A stretch of 64,000 bases of DNA from Cylindrotheca closterium (GCA_933822405.4 CAKOGP040001836.1:186001-250000), one strand, 5' to 3'; positions 11,394-22,531 are shown, numbered from the stretch's first letter. Program-made: numbers and translations. The notes: generated by a model not told the origin, from the letters alone.

Positions 11394-11660
11394 TGATCTT
11401 GCCAAGTTCTTTGTTTTCTGCACCAGTAATGTCTTTTAAAGCGGCGTAAATTAAATAGTTCACATGTACAGTACATATATATAAATACAATACATTGCAG
11501 CATCTTCAACTATGATTCAGTAGGGGACCGAAGACGAATCAATACCTCATTCATCGAAAGCATACCGCGGAACCATGCATCTAGACCCTATTGAAAAGCT
11601 CCATTTAAAAAATGCGGTAATATATACTTCTAATAAATAATAGTACTATTCTACATTATT

Positions 11661-14066
11661 TTATGGGATAGGATCAGCTATGAGGTCCCCCAGAGAAGGT
11701 TCTCTATCGGCACCTCCATTGTAGGTTGGTTGCACAAAGCCATACTGCCAGGAAGGATCGTATGTGTTGGACCATGTGAAATCCGTACAGCTCACACCGT
11801 CGTCCTCGCAGCACTGCGTGCAACACGAACAAGTAAAACGCGATTCTGCATGACAATTGGTGGCAAATGTACTGGGCTGAACATTTGCCGAATTGCAAAT
11901 TGCATCGGCATCTCCCTCAAGGTGATTCCCGTCAAGTAAGACAACATCAAGGTTGGTCATTAGACTCATGGTGTTGGGAATCGAGCCAGACAATTCGTTT
12001 CCAGATAATATCAGAACACTCAAATCTACCATCGCGCCCAGAGTCGGAGGTAATGATCCGCTAAAATGGTTGTCAGTCAAGTCTAGTACCTTCAAATGCT
12101 CGAATTTCGATAGCCACATCGGCAAGCTACCATTCAAATTATTTCCATTCATAGATAGCACTTCCAGATCGACCAATCGACGGAGATCCACCATATGGTG
12201 TTCTTCAAAATTGTTTCCTTCGGTTGAAAGGTATCGCAGATTACTCATGTTGCCGATCGTATCTGGAATTGTTCCTGTCAGTGCATTTCCAGAAACATCA
12301 AAATGAGCCAAGTTCCAAATCAACGCAACTTTGAATGGAAGCTGTCCATGAATGAGGTTGTTGGAAACATCAAAATACTCGAGAATCAGATTTTCAAACA
12401 CGTCGTGAGGGAGGCTTCCATCAATCATATTGTAACTGAGGTCCAAGACTTGAAGATTTGGCATGTCCAAGACACCACTAGAGATGGATTCTCCGATGAT
12501 TAAGTTGTGGCTGAGATCCATTTCGATCATGCGTTTCCAGTTGGACACAAGGTCATCGTCCAAGGCTCCACCAATCAAGTTGTTTTCCACGTATAGGAAC
12601 TGAAGGCCCTTTAGATTTCCAAACAGTTGCTTGACGTCTCCCATTAAATTGCCGTTATTGTCCAGTCCAAGAAGCCGCAGATTTAGCAGATTCGACAAAT
12701 TGCTTGGAATTTCTCCAGTTAATTTATTCGACCCCAGCCCCAACGACGTCAGGGAGACCATTCTACCAATTTCCTTGGGAATGCTGCCTTCCAAATTACA
12801 GAATTGCAAGTGCAGTGACTTTAGGTTGGTGAGATGCGTGACGGATGACGGGAAGATACCACTGATACCATTGTTATGCAATTTCAGAGATTCCAACTCT
12901 TTGAAATTCTTGAGTTCAAATGGTAATGTCTCGGTACCAAACTCAGTCAAGTTGTTGTACCCGAGATCTATCTTGGAGACCAGGCCATGTGGATCACATT
13001 CCACACCCATTCGGATATTGTCTCCTGATTTAGTACTGACATTGGCATTCCAATCGCAGTGATCCATGGTAGAATTCAGAAAAGAAAGAGATTGTTCCCA
13101 TCGAGGCCCATTCATTCCATAATACATGGTAATCAAGGTAAACCGTTCCAAATAGCGTTGCTCCATTCTTGGTTGATCGAGCCACTCTTCTGAATAGGTG
13201 TCACTGGTGGCCAAGAAAATGGCAGCCTTGCGTTGGGGCTTGCCCGAAATTAGCAAAGAGAGCTTCTCTGTGGCATCAAAATCGCTCAAGTAGTCTGTAA
13301 CCCGTTTCAATCGAACTGGATCATAGTGATCGTGCAGAAAACCACCTCTTTCAGATGATTGCGTCGCAGTTCCAGTGGAATGAGTCGTCCAGATCAGAAT
13401 CGTCAACAGGAACACCAGAAAGAAAATGGAAACGACTGTCATCCACATTTCTCGACTCCAAGGTCCTTTGCGAGGGAATTGACACCGAAAGACTCCTTCT
13501 CCTCTGCCATTGCTATCATTGTATATGATGGTCTTGACTTCTTCTACCGACGGCAGTTGATCGTGAATTGCAGTGGTTGGATACTTCCATCCAAAGGAAG
13601 AGCCATTTTTTTGGCTGGGAAGCTCAACTTTGCGAAAAGGACGTTTCACGGTCATTTTCTTCTTCTTTGTCGGTTGCGCACCTCTTGTGGGGTCAAAGTC
13701 GCGAAAGACGGGCAAACTGCGGTCGCCAATCTCGGGATACTCGAGTGCCGAGGTCGGCGAGTTATCATCGAGAACCAAGGCGTCGTGATGGTGTGGAGAG
13801 AAATCATCCTTGCTATTGTTGTTTGCATTGTTGGCAACATAGACATCAACAAGTTCGTTTTGTGGAATGGTTTCCTTGTTCACAGAGTTATGTTGTTGTT
13901 GCTGTTGTTGTCCTACATTTTCCTTCTCTTCATCAAAGGGACTGTTGCTGTACGAATCTTCGTTGTTTGGCCGTTCTATAGGTAGTTCTTCCAACCCACA
14001 AGCCTTTCGCCGTTCAACTAAGCGTTGAAAGGATTCCAAGTTTGTGAATTTGGCTTGCTTGCTCAT
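11661..14066 (-). CDS. Membrane-anchored leucine-rich-repeat protein with Cys-rich tail
   Basis: This intronless gene encodes 801 residues. The N-terminus (~1-200) is cytoplasmic-looking, with a poly-Gln run (residues ~53-58) and basic patches. One membrane span follows at residues ~207-227. A short non-repeat domain then contains LERFTLITMYYG and MDHCDW, and about fifteen plant-type LRRs follow (LxxLxLxxNxLxGxIPxxIGxL pattern). The tail holds the cluster CSCCTQCC and then DPSWQYG. The same tail pattern occurs in the LRR protein at 16886-18982. The layout resembles plant receptor-like proteins with an inverted intracellular N-terminus and no kinase. It is divergent from the kinase-like gene at 14593. 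A ligand or function cannot be assigned. Confidence 0.88.
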   Translation of the reverse strand: MSKQAKFTNLESFQRLVERRKACGLEELPIERPNNEDSYSNSPFDEEKENVGQQQQQQHNSVNKETIPQNELVDVYVANNANNNSKDDFSPHHHDALVLDDNSPTSALEYPEIGDRSLPVFRDFDPTRGAQPTKKKKMTVKRPFRKVELPSQKNGSSFGWKYPTTAIHDQLPSVEEVKTIIYNDSNGRGEGVFRCQFPRKGPWSREMWMTVVSIFFLVFLLTILIWTTHSTGTATQSSERGGFLHDHYDPVRLKRVTDYLSDFDATEKLSLLISGKPQRKAAIFLATSDTYSEEWLDQPRMEQRYLERFTLITMYYGMNGPRWEQSLSFLNSTMDHCDWNANVSTKSGDNIRMGVECDPHGLVSKIDLGYNNLTEFGTETLPFELKNFKELESLKLHNNGISGIFPSSVTHLTNLKSLHLQFCNLEGSIPKEIGRMVSLTSLGLGSNKLTGEIPSNLSNLLNLRLLGLDNNGNLMGDVKQLFGNLKGLQFLYVENNLIGGALDDDLVSNWKRMIEMDLSHNLIIGESISSGVLDMPNLQVLDLSYNMIDGSLPHDVFENLILEYFDVSNNLIHGQLPFKVALIWNLAHFDVSGNALTGTIPDTIGNMSNLRYLSTEGNNFEEHHMVDLRRLVDLEVLSMNGNNLNGSLPMWLSKFEHLKVLDLTDNHFSGSLPPTLGAMVDLSVLILSGNELSGSIPNTMSLMTNLDVVLLDGNHLEGDADAICNSANVQPSTFATNCHAESRFTCSCCTQCCEDDGVSCTDFTWSNTYDPSWQYGFVQPTYNGGADREPSLGDLIADPIP

Positions 14067-14592
14067 TATTTGTTCTTTCTATTTGGGATTCAATCGCAAT
14101 TGTACGTGCACACGTATGCTTCAGAATAAAGCAGGAACCAAAAAGAAAAGAAAAGGTTGGTACCAGTACAAGTATCAACACAAGGGAAGAGAGGTTTTGA
14201 TGATTTGTGTGCTGCCTGTACGATACAGTACCAGGTACAGTACGTCGCATTGTGGTTACACTCTTCATTCAAATCCTGCTTCAAAACGTCGAGCCGTCGA
14301 ATGTCACACTCGCGCACCCACTTTGGCCATAAGTGAAAATGGCAGCACGACTTGCCGTTCAATATGTATGATTTTTGAACCGAAAGTAATATTGGCGGAC
14401 AGGCGATTGAGGAGAAAAAATTCTGGCCATCACAAAATCGAACAACTACAGTACTGTACATGAACTACCGGTATACCGGTACACGTACTGTACCCCGGGT
14501 CCAGTATTTGCAAGGAACACTTTTATTAGAGCTCTCGTCCTGAATGAATAAGAGGGTAAAACAATGATCGAATCATATCCAATACCAACATA
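14067..14592. promoter_or_regulatory. Divergent promoter region with GTAC/TACCGGTA palindromes
   Basis: The gap lies between two divergent genes. It holds two clusters of GTAC-based strings: 14219-14245 (GTACGATACAGTACCAGG and following) and 14450-14497. The second includes a perfect 16-bp palindrome, TACCGGTATACCGGTA, at 14466-14481. A regulatory role is inferred from position only. Confidence 0.45.
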
Positions 14593-16434
14593 ATGAATTT
14601 ACAACATGATGGCTTTCTCGCCCTGATTCAGCAATCCATTGACATGATTCCAACTACTTTCAACGAAAATGAAAACCCAACAACTGCTCTCACCACCACA
14701 TTCCGTCATGATCATTCCAAAGTGCTGCCATCCCTCAAGGGAAATTTGCACAAGATTTGCTTTCAAAAGAAACGACTTCGAGCATCCCTGAAACATTGGA
14801 TCAATTCCAAAGTTCTTGGGGATTGCAAATGTGTTTCGTCTCATGCTGCTTATCTGGATCGGGTTCGAGGAGAATTCCAATCTGCGGATAAGCAAGACGA
14901 ACCAACACAAACAAGAGAGGCGAGCGAGGATCACGATGGAGAAACAGATCCAATAGTTCCCAATCGTCTCAAATTTCTCGATGCAAACACCGTGGACGAT
15001 TTTCCCGGTATTGACTGCATCGATCCAGACCAATTTCTTGACATACTCAACGGAGATGTCCTGTCTTTGGGTGTCATTGATGACAAGAATGACACGATTA
15101 TCAATCCAAACAACCTGATGGATTCGGCTACTCTATTGATATGTGCCGCACGACTCTACCGGCATTTGCTGTGGAGAAAATGCTTTCTGGATCAGCTGGA
15201 TGCTACCACTGCCTATGGATTTGTCGTCATTTGTGGGCAGGGGCCTGGTGGTGATGACTACTACTTGGTCACGCACAAACTTCAAATGGACTTGCCGTCA
15301 TTTGCATCTACTAGTACCATCGGAGCCAAGGTACCCGTACAGGTAGAGTCCCATCACGCTGGCATTTCGGTATCTGATTCACAACGTTCTGCACTCGATT
15401 TGTTGAACGATTTGGGAAGCTTTCTACTGACGCCTCATCGCTCCGTCATGGAGGTCAATATTACATCATTACAAGACAATCGTCATCTATCAACCTCGAG
15501 TAGCTTTCTGTATCCTGGTCCTGTCATGCTGCTTCCTACCGATTTGCGGCGAAGACTACAGCAGGAAGAAAAATATCCATCTCCTCAATACAAAGTCATT
15601 CCTACCATTACTGGATCGCTTGTCATTCGTTGCATAAATGTGGTGGCTGTGCAGGAACTTGTCGCCATCAACCTTGAAAGCAACACTAATAGCAATGATA
15701 GTGATCCAATTGCATCTACAGATGCATGGTATATCAAGTGCAAAACGGCTCTTCTCTATGGTCCATATTGGGAAACGAGCAAGGTTGCGATCAATGAAAC
15801 TAGACGGCGGTTGCAAGCTCTATTGAAAAAAAACAAGAGAAAGACTCTTTCCAACAAACAAATCCAAGTGGCCAAGGATTGGTTGTCTATGCACCCATTT
15901 GATGCCATTCACGAGTCACATAGGAGTGTAATTGTGGTTCGGGACATGGGCAACGTCTTTCAGGGCCAATTGTGCTGGAGGGACTTTGTGGCTGCATTCG
16001 AATCCCTCCTGGAAGATACATTGATACTTCAAAATATGGTACAGCAAGTCCACGGGGACATTCATGGTGGTAACGTGCTCCTATGTCACAAAACTTCCAA
16101 AGAACATCCGCCAAAGCTAGTGTTGGTGGACTGGGACGAAGCGGCACGCGAAAAGCCGTTTCATCGCAATGCAAAAACGGAGAAAGAGAAACGCCAGTAT
16201 CCCGCTGCTCTCATCAACTTTCCAGATCTCTATACCAAACATCAACTTCAAGAACTCTTTGAATATTACATCAACAAGTACTATACGGAATCGGGATATG
16301 CAGAAGCTTGGCTCAAGTTTCAACAGGAACGTGGCACTTTCATCGAACAAGGTTTTCAAGTCTTTGTTCGGCATCATCACAAGATACTTGGTGCCTTTCT
16401 TGCATCTGCATCCAGCGGAAACATAGAAAGATAG
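14593..16434 (+). CDS. Atypical protein-kinase-like protein
   Basis: This is an intronless 613-residue protein. Residues 487-494 read HGDIHGGN, matching a kinase-like catalytic loop (HxDxxxxN). D513 in LVLVDWDEA matches the metal-binding DFG-type position in aminoglycoside-kinase-like and CRN/FunK1-like folds. An upstream acidic/beta region (~250-420) with a conserved-looking VVRDMGNVF could form the N-lobe. I see no clear glycine-rich loop, and no signal peptide or membrane span. The enzyme could be a protein kinase or a small-molecule phosphotransferase; the family is atypical. Its first 150 residues are unrecognised. It faces the LRR gene at 11661-14066 head to head. Confidence 0.6.
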   Translation: MNLQHDGFLALIQQSIDMIPTTFNENENPTTALTTTFRHDHSKVLPSLKGNLHKICFQKKRLRASLKHWINSKVLGDCKCVSSHAAYLDRVRGEFQSADKQDEPTQTREASEDHDGETDPIVPNRLKFLDANTVDDFPGIDCIDPDQFLDILNGDVLSLGVIDDKNDTIINPNNLMDSATLLICAARLYRHLLWRKCFLDQLDATTAYGFVVICGQGPGGDDYYLVTHKLQMDLPSFASTSTIGAKVPVQVESHHAGISVSDSQRSALDLLNDLGSFLLTPHRSVMEVNITSLQDNRHLSTSSSFLYPGPVMLLPTDLRRRLQQEEKYPSPQYKVIPTITGSLVIRCINVVAVQELVAINLESNTNSNDSDPIASTDAWYIKCKTALLYGPYWETSKVAINETRRRLQALLKKNKRKTLSNKQIQVAKDWLSMHPFDAIHESHRSVIVVRDMGNVFQGQLCWRDFVAAFESLLEDTLILQNMVQQVHGDIHGGNVLLCHKTSKEHPPKLVLVDWDEAAREKPFHRNAKTEKEKRQYPAALINFPDLYTKHQLQELFEYYINKYYTESGYAEAWLKFQQERGTFIEQGFQVFVRHHHKILGAFLASASSGNIER

Positions 16435-16885
16435 ATAGTCTAGCAGGAAAGATCGTCCTCTTCCCTGATCGCTTTCGATTTGACCTTTTTCCGTTTGTTT
16501 TTGATTTTCATCTTCAAGTTGAAATTTGATTGTTTTATTCGTCTGCAATATATACCAACACATTATCCCTGATCATCTGTTACCGCCGATGAGAAACAAG
16601 CAGTTGCAAATGCTCTTCATCTCATATTGCTTACCGTAAGTGGATCGCGATCGAGCGGACGGCCATGACTTTTCCTCTTCAGCACAACAAGAGCGGGGAA
16701 CGAAGACCAGGATGGCGAAACCGATCTAACAGAACTAACAATTTTCTAAATGCCAACACATACAGTAGCAGAAAGATAGATAGACTAATCAATATATGTA
16801 AATTCTACAGCTCCTGAATAGATGTATACTAGACATTCTGGCTGAATGCGTGGTTTCGGACCAAAAACAGGTTTTGCCACGCAAT
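16435..16885. other. Intergenic between convergent genes
   Basis: A short direct repeat GAAAGATAGATAG occurs at the 3' end of the kinase-like gene (about 16425) and again near 16772. Otherwise no feature is seen. Confidence 0.35.
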
Positions 16886-18982
16886 TTAATTATTTTGTTT
16901 GTTCACATCTCTCACTCCAAAGCGCTGGAATGTGGAAAAGTCAAAGAAAGTCCGTTGGTAGCTTGTCTCCCAGCTGGGATCATGAGAAGCAATCTCAGTA
17001 TATTGGTGGCAATTTTCGTTATTGGAGCAACATAGTTGGCAACAATCGCAGGTGGTTTCCTTACAATCATTAATGGCAACTGCCAATGCCGGAAGCCCAC
17101 AGATTGGACTAAAGTCGCCAGTAATATTATTGGAGTTGAGCAAGGCCAGGCGAAGATCGGAGAGATTGCTCAATTCCGAGGGCAAAGTGCTATCGAGGAA
17201 ATTTCGATTCAGTAAGGCGAACTGCAAATTCGTCATGGTGCCCATTTCTGCTGGAACTGGACCAGTCAGCATATTGTTGTCCAAGTCCAATACCACGAGC
17301 TTATCTAGGGATCCGAACAGCGGACTCATATTTCCTGTCCGTTTGGTGCGCTTCAACGAGAGTTCCTTCAACTGTCGGAAGGTGAAGATGAAGTTTGGAA
17401 TTGGTCCTTCTTGAAAGTTGTTTTCACCCAAAAAGAGATACTTAAGGTCGGCGATGGTACCAAGGTCTGGAATTTGGCCAAGCAAGTCATTACTGGACAG
17501 GTCCAAGTGTGTTAGGGCATTTAATGTTGTTAGACTGGGAGGAATCTGTCCATTCAAAGAATTTTTGTGCAGAGCAATGAACTTGATTGCACTCGGTGTC
17601 GTAATGGCAGCCTCTGGGATCACTCCAGTAAAGTCATTGCCGTGAAGATCGACAATCTCTAGGCTTGAGAGTTCAAAGAGATCAGACGGAAGTGGTCCAA
17701 CCATGCCATTGGACGAGATATCCAAGTTGATAAGTTGCGACGCAACATTTCCCAAATTTTGTGGCAGCTGTCCAGTGAATTGATTGTCTTCCAAGAATAG
17801 ATACTCCAGCTTTGGAAGCTTCCAGACGGAATTTACATCACCATCAAGCTAAAAAGAGCAAGAGAAGTGGTGAGAAGCGGGAAAATTAGCGACGAAGCAA
17901 TGTCTGGCTAGCAACACTTACCACGTTATCGTTCAATGCCAAAACCTTCAAATTTGTAAGCTTTTCAACCTGATTGGGCACAGCTCCTGTGAACAGGTTG
18001 TTCGATAGATACAAGAACTCTAATCGATTGAGATTGTCGATCCACGAAGGAATAGTCCCACTCATGGCATTCCATGCAAATACCATGGTTCTCAAATTGG
18101 TAAGCTTTTCAAACTCATCTGGGATAGTTCCACTGATGTCATTGCCGATCGATTCAATGTAGGAAAAAGTGGTGAGATGGGCAAGCTCTTTTGGAAGTTG
18201 TCCAGAGATATTGTCGCTGACTGCAAAGGGAAAAGAGCGCTCAGAGAATCGATAATTGATTGACGGAGAACATCGTACGGTTGACGATGCAACTTACTGA
18301 ATGAAAACCCGGTAATCTCATTGGTGTTTTCGTTACAAATGACACCTAGCTGTCCCACTGGAGGTTCAAAGAGGGAGAACCAATAACAAGTGTCGAAGTC
18401 GGATAGGAAAAGTAGATCAAAGTTCCAGTTCAGACCGTCCATTTGGTAGTAGAACAGTGTCATGACGTATCGAGTCAACAATCGGTAACCATCTCTACTT
18501 CTCAAGTCACCAGACGGAGCGTTGAGTCGTTGTTCATCAATCATTGCCAAAAAATCTAGAGCCAAGGATTGAGGGCTCTCGGGATCATCAAATTCTTCAT
18601 TGGTATTGACTTCATTGTTGACCAAATAACGTTGCAATCGAATTCTTCGCTTTTGGTCGGAGGCGGTGTCTCGGGCGGTACCTGCATTTTGAATCTTTCT
18701 TGGGTCCTCATCACCACGCTGAAGTCCCAGTTCCAATCCAATGGCAGTCGCGGCAATCACAATCAGGCAAAGAGCCACCCATAGCAGCCACTTGCGCTGC
18801 GATCTGTCTGGTCGATCAACTTCATCAGGGTTTGGCAACGAATGCCCAATGTTCGATGATGAGGAATGTACTTCCAAGTCTTCTGGAATAGAATCCATAT
18901 TATCCGTCGCTTGTCCATCCGACGAGATTTCTCCCGTCCAGGAGCTTCTTGCGTGTTGCTTTTGCTGTTTTCGAGTCGGCAT
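16886..18982 (-). CDS. Membrane-anchored LRR protein, complete copy of the duplicated pair
   Basis: Three exons (18982-18298, 18220-17922, 17848-16886) join in frame through 77- and 73-bp introns, giving about 648 residues. A single membrane span lies at residues ~63-87 (WLLWVALCLIVIAATAIGL) after a cytoplasmic-type N-terminus. The domain that follows contains SPQSLALDFLAMID and YYQMDGLNW, a pattern common before the repeats in diatom LRR proteins. About twelve LRRs follow (LSNNLFTGAVPNQVEKLTNL type). The C-terminus carries CGLPAL, CDCCQLCC and HDPSWE. The Cys cluster and DPSW match the tail of the LRR protein at 11661-14066. Both splice sites fall inside or between LRRs and preserve the repeat register. 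A near-identical but truncated copy lies at 20948-22531. Confidence 0.88.
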
Positions 18983-19329
18983 GATGGCTTGTTTCTATAC
19001 CTAAGGAGGTGCTTCAGAATGGATGCCAAGGTGCAAACAGAAAGAAATGTTGGAGTGATGGAGTCGATTCAATCCGTTGAAAAATAAGCTGGGCCGCGTG
19101 CGCGAACGCATGCCGGGAGTTGTTTTCCAGGTTCGAACTATGATAGTACCGGTACAATGTATGCTTCTCAACTAAATATTATACTCCTAATGTAATTATT
19201 TTATCTACCGGTGGGTGTTCAACTCTTTCAATTTTCAATTGGTCCTTTATAATATCTATGATCGTGAGCGGAGTTGAAAGTGATCATGCTGGTATTTCTG
19301 AGTCGGTAGGCCCTACTTCTACCACTAGT
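18983..19329. other. Intergenic; 5' region of the LRR gene and 3' region of the SDR gene
   Basis: The sequence is homologous to 22532-22936 but diverged by several indels. It contains the 10-bp palindrome GTACCGGTAC at 19146-19155. No gene is seen. Confidence 0.5.
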
Positions 19330-20357
19330 CTAGCATTTCAATCCAGAAATCACACCGCCATCAACCACCAAGTTGGTTCCAGTCGTGTAACTGGACTGAT
19401 CGCTCAGCAAAAAAGCGACTGATTGTATGACTTCTTGAATGGTTCCCAGACGCTTCATTGGTACATCGTTCACTTTGTTCTTGGCAACCGTCTCTGGATC
19501 CCTTGAATAGTACGGTGATCCCGATGAGGCATGCAATTCATTTTGACGATCCCACATGAAACCGGGCCCAATGAGAGCAGGACTGATCGCATTGACTCGA
19601 ATGCCATAGGGTGCCAGATCTTTCGAACAACTAACAGTCATGGCCAAGACTGCGGCCTTGCTAGACGAGTATGCGACCATGGCAGGAGTTCCATGAAGCC
19701 CGGCGACACTGGCGGTATTTACAATAGAGTAGGTAGTATCGCGTTTCCCTTGGGCTTCCATTTTCTTGGCAACGGCTTGCAAGACAATAAACTGATGGAA
19801 CAAAGAGTAAAAAATTGAGAAAACCCGACAACACGCTCAGTTCGTCAGAAAAATCGCCAACAGATTCTTGATTCGTACCATTCCAGTTACATTAATGTTC
19901 ATAACTCTAGCAAAATCCACTGGGTCGTACTGAAGAGTTGGCTGCAGTGTTGAACGTTATAGGTGAGAAGCAAAAAGGTCGTGAGTTCTTGTCCTTAACG
20001 TCGTCGTAACTTCTAACATTTCCTGAGTAAACTAAGAAGCGATTCAGACATCGTACATACCGTAATGTGACCTTGATATCCGGCATTATTCCAGCACATA
20101 TCAATGGTCTTAAATTCAGCTACAACGGCATCGACTGCTGCTTTGACATTGGCGGCATCAGTGACATTGCAGGGCTGACAGAGAATCTTGGCACCTGGCA
20201 CTTGTTCCTTGACTAGCTTGGCTGTTTCTTCCAAGGTTTCAGCATTGACCTCAAAGGCAGCGATCTTGGCTCCCTGTTTGGCAAAATAAATGCATCCGTC
20301 TCGTCCAAAGTTTCCTCCTGCTCCTGTAATAATGATAGTTTTGTCTTGAAAGTTCAT
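19330..20357 (-). CDS. Short-chain dehydrogenase/reductase (SDR), copy 1
   Basis: Three exons (20357-20061, 19941-19879, 19791-19330; introns 119 and 87 bp) give 273 residues, the usual length of a classical SDR. Residues 11-18 TGAGGNFG form the nucleotide-binding glycine motif. NNAG is at 90-93. The catalytic set is S148, Y161 and K165 in YSSSK. The C-terminal part has VNAISPALIGPG and ends with VVDGG near the terminus, like SDR family NAD(P)-dependent oxidoreductases. The 63-nt middle exon supplies PTLQYDPVDFARVMNINVTG. Neither a targeting sequence nor a substrate is evident. It is paired with an LRR gene in each duplicated unit, probably by linkage. Confidence 0.9.
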
Positions 20358-20947
20358 CTTGTTCTTGTTGTTCGAGTGACTTCTTGTTTTGTTTCTTGAT
20401 GTTTTAAAAGTATTGTGACAGCGTCCACGTAAAATAGTTTTGTTGATATATTTTATATGCTGATTCGTGGCGTTTTTGGCTTGTGTAATCGGCGTTTTTG
20501 GCTTTTATGAAATCGGCGTTCGTACTACGGGGTACCAGTACAATGAACACACAGTGTCACTGTCGGTACAGATGTGTACTGTAAAAGTACAGTGCTGTGC
20601 TGTAAAAGTACGGCACTCAGTGAGTCAGTATTGACTCGATCGAAGTTGATGGCACTCTTCATCGAAGTTGATAGAATTCTATAAAGTGTATCCCAAATCC
20701 CAACTTCAAAGAACACCGAATAAATGTAAAGGGTACCTGGTACGAGTACGTCGTACTGGGACCGGTACTGTAGGATTTGCAAATGATGCGTGCGGAAAGC
20801 CGTGAAGGCCAAAAAAATATTTAGTCGACGCAGTCGAACATCATAATTGATCGATTTGAATTAAGATTCTGACACCCGAACACAGAAGCCCACCGCACTG
20901 TACATCTCAGTTTCATGTACACCCACAAAGTAGTAAGCAAAGTTGCC
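20358..20947. other. Intergenic, rich in GTAC-type strings
   Basis: This is the upstream region of SDR copy 1 and downstream region of the truncated LRR copy. Between 20528 and 20775 there are many GTAC/TACTG strings (GGTACCAGTAC, GTGTACTGTAAAAGTAC, TACTGGGACCGGTACTG). The homologous region upstream of SDR copy 2 (23955-24300) is strongly diverged. Confidence 0.45.
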
Positions 20948-22531
20948 CTAGGAAAAGAAGACGGACCACTTTGCAGACGGCAGCAGATGTTCTCTTTTCT
21001 TCGTTTTTGTGGCCGGTGCCGGTTCTTCTTCCGGACTGAGCAAGTCTTTACTGGACAGGTCCAGGACGTTTAGCGTTGCTAAACTGGGAGGAATCTGTCC
21101 ATTCAAAGAATTTTTGTGCAGAGCAATGAACTTGATTGCACTCGGTGTCGTAATGGCAGCCTCTGGGATCACTCCAGTAAAGTCATTGCCGTGAAGATCG
21201 ACAATCTCTAGGCTTGAGAGTTCAAAGAGATCAGACGGAAGTGGTCCAACCATGCCATTGGACGAGATATCCAAGTTGATAAGTTGCGACGCAACATTTC
21301 CCAAATTTTGTGGCAGCTGTCCAGTGAATTGATTGTCTTCCAAGAATAGATACTCCAGCTTTGGAAGCTTCCAGACGGAATTTACATCACCATCAAGCTA
21401 AAAAGAGCAAGAGAAGTGGTGAGAAGCGGGAAAATTAGCGACGAAGCAATGTCTGGCTAGCAACACTTACCACGTTATCGTTCAATGCCAAAACCTTCAA
21501 ATTTGTAAGCTTTTCAACCTGATTGGGCACAGCTCCTGTGAACAGGTTGTTCGATAGATACAAGAACTCTAATCGATTGAGATTGTCGATCCACGAAGGA
21601 ATAGTCCCACTCATGGCATTCCATGCAAATACCATGGTTCTCAAATTGGTAAGCTTTTCAAACTCATCTGGGATAGTTCCACTGATGTCATTGCCGATCG
21701 ATTCAATGTAGGAAAAAGTGGTGAGATGGGCAAGCTCTTTTGGAAGTTGTCCAGAGATATTGTCGCTGACTGCAAAGGGAAAAGAGCGCTCAGAGAATCG
21801 ATAATTGATTGACGGAGAACATCGTACGGTTGACGATGCAACTTACTGAATGAAAACCCGGTAATCTCATTGGTGTTTTCGTTACAAATGACACCTAGCT
21901 GTCCCACTGGAGGTTCAAAGAGGGAGAACCAATAACAAGTGTCGAAGTCGGATAGGAAAAGTAGATCAAAGTTCCAGTTCAGACCGTCCATTTGGTAGTA
22001 GAACAGTGTCATGACGTATCGAGTCAACAATCGGTAACCATCTCTACTTCTCAAGTCACCAGACGGAGCGTTGAGTCGTTGTTCATCAATCATTGCCAAA
22101 AAATCTAGAGCCAAGGATTGAGGGCTCTCGGGATCATCAAATTCTTCATTGGTATTGACTTCATTGTTGACCAAATAACGTTGCAATCGAATTCTTCGCT
22201 TTTGGTCGGAGGCGGTGTCTCGGGCGGTACCTGCATTTTGAATCTTTCTTGGGTCCTCATCACCACGCTGAAGTCCCAGTTCCAATCCAATGGCAGTCGC
22301 GGCAATCACAATCAGGCAAAGAGCCACCCATAGCAGCCACTTGCGCTGCGATCTGTCTGGTCGATCAACTTCATCAGGGTTTGGCAACGAATGCCCAATG
22401 TTCGATGATGAGGAATGTACTTCCAAGTCTTCTGGAATAGAATCCATATTATCCGTCGCTTGTCCATCCGACGAGATTTCTCCCGTCCAGGAGCTTCTTG
22501 CGTGTTGCTTTTGCTGCTTTCGAGTCCGCAT
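20948..22531 (-). CDS. Truncated, chimeric LRR membrane protein (copy 2 of the duplication)
   Basis: Exons 22531-21847, 21769-21471 and 21397-20948 correspond to the complete LRR gene at 16886-18982, with identical splice sites and introns. The protein has about 477 residues instead of 648. It keeps the N-terminus, membrane span and first ~8 LRRs. Homology stops at LDLSSKDLL (about 21039). The frame then continues into sequence that belongs to the upstream region of the SDR gene, adding a ~29-residue Pro/Glu/Lys tail that ends in SAKWSVFFS. The last LRRs and the Cys-rich tail are lost. The frame is open to a stop, so this could be a functional short isoform or a young pseudogene. Confidence 0.8.

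Larger units (their letters stand above)
17481..21038. repeat. Tandem segmental duplication, unit 1 (LRR 5' part + SDR)
   Basis: The unit runs from AGCAAGTCATTACTGG in LRR exon 3 (17481) through the SDR gene to a GGTGCCGGTTCTTCTTCCGG block ending near 21034. Its homologue is 21039-24312. Offsets of 3549 bp hold from 17534 to 18967, and 3558 bp at the outer edge, where copy 2 has a 9-nt deletion. Confidence 0.85.
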
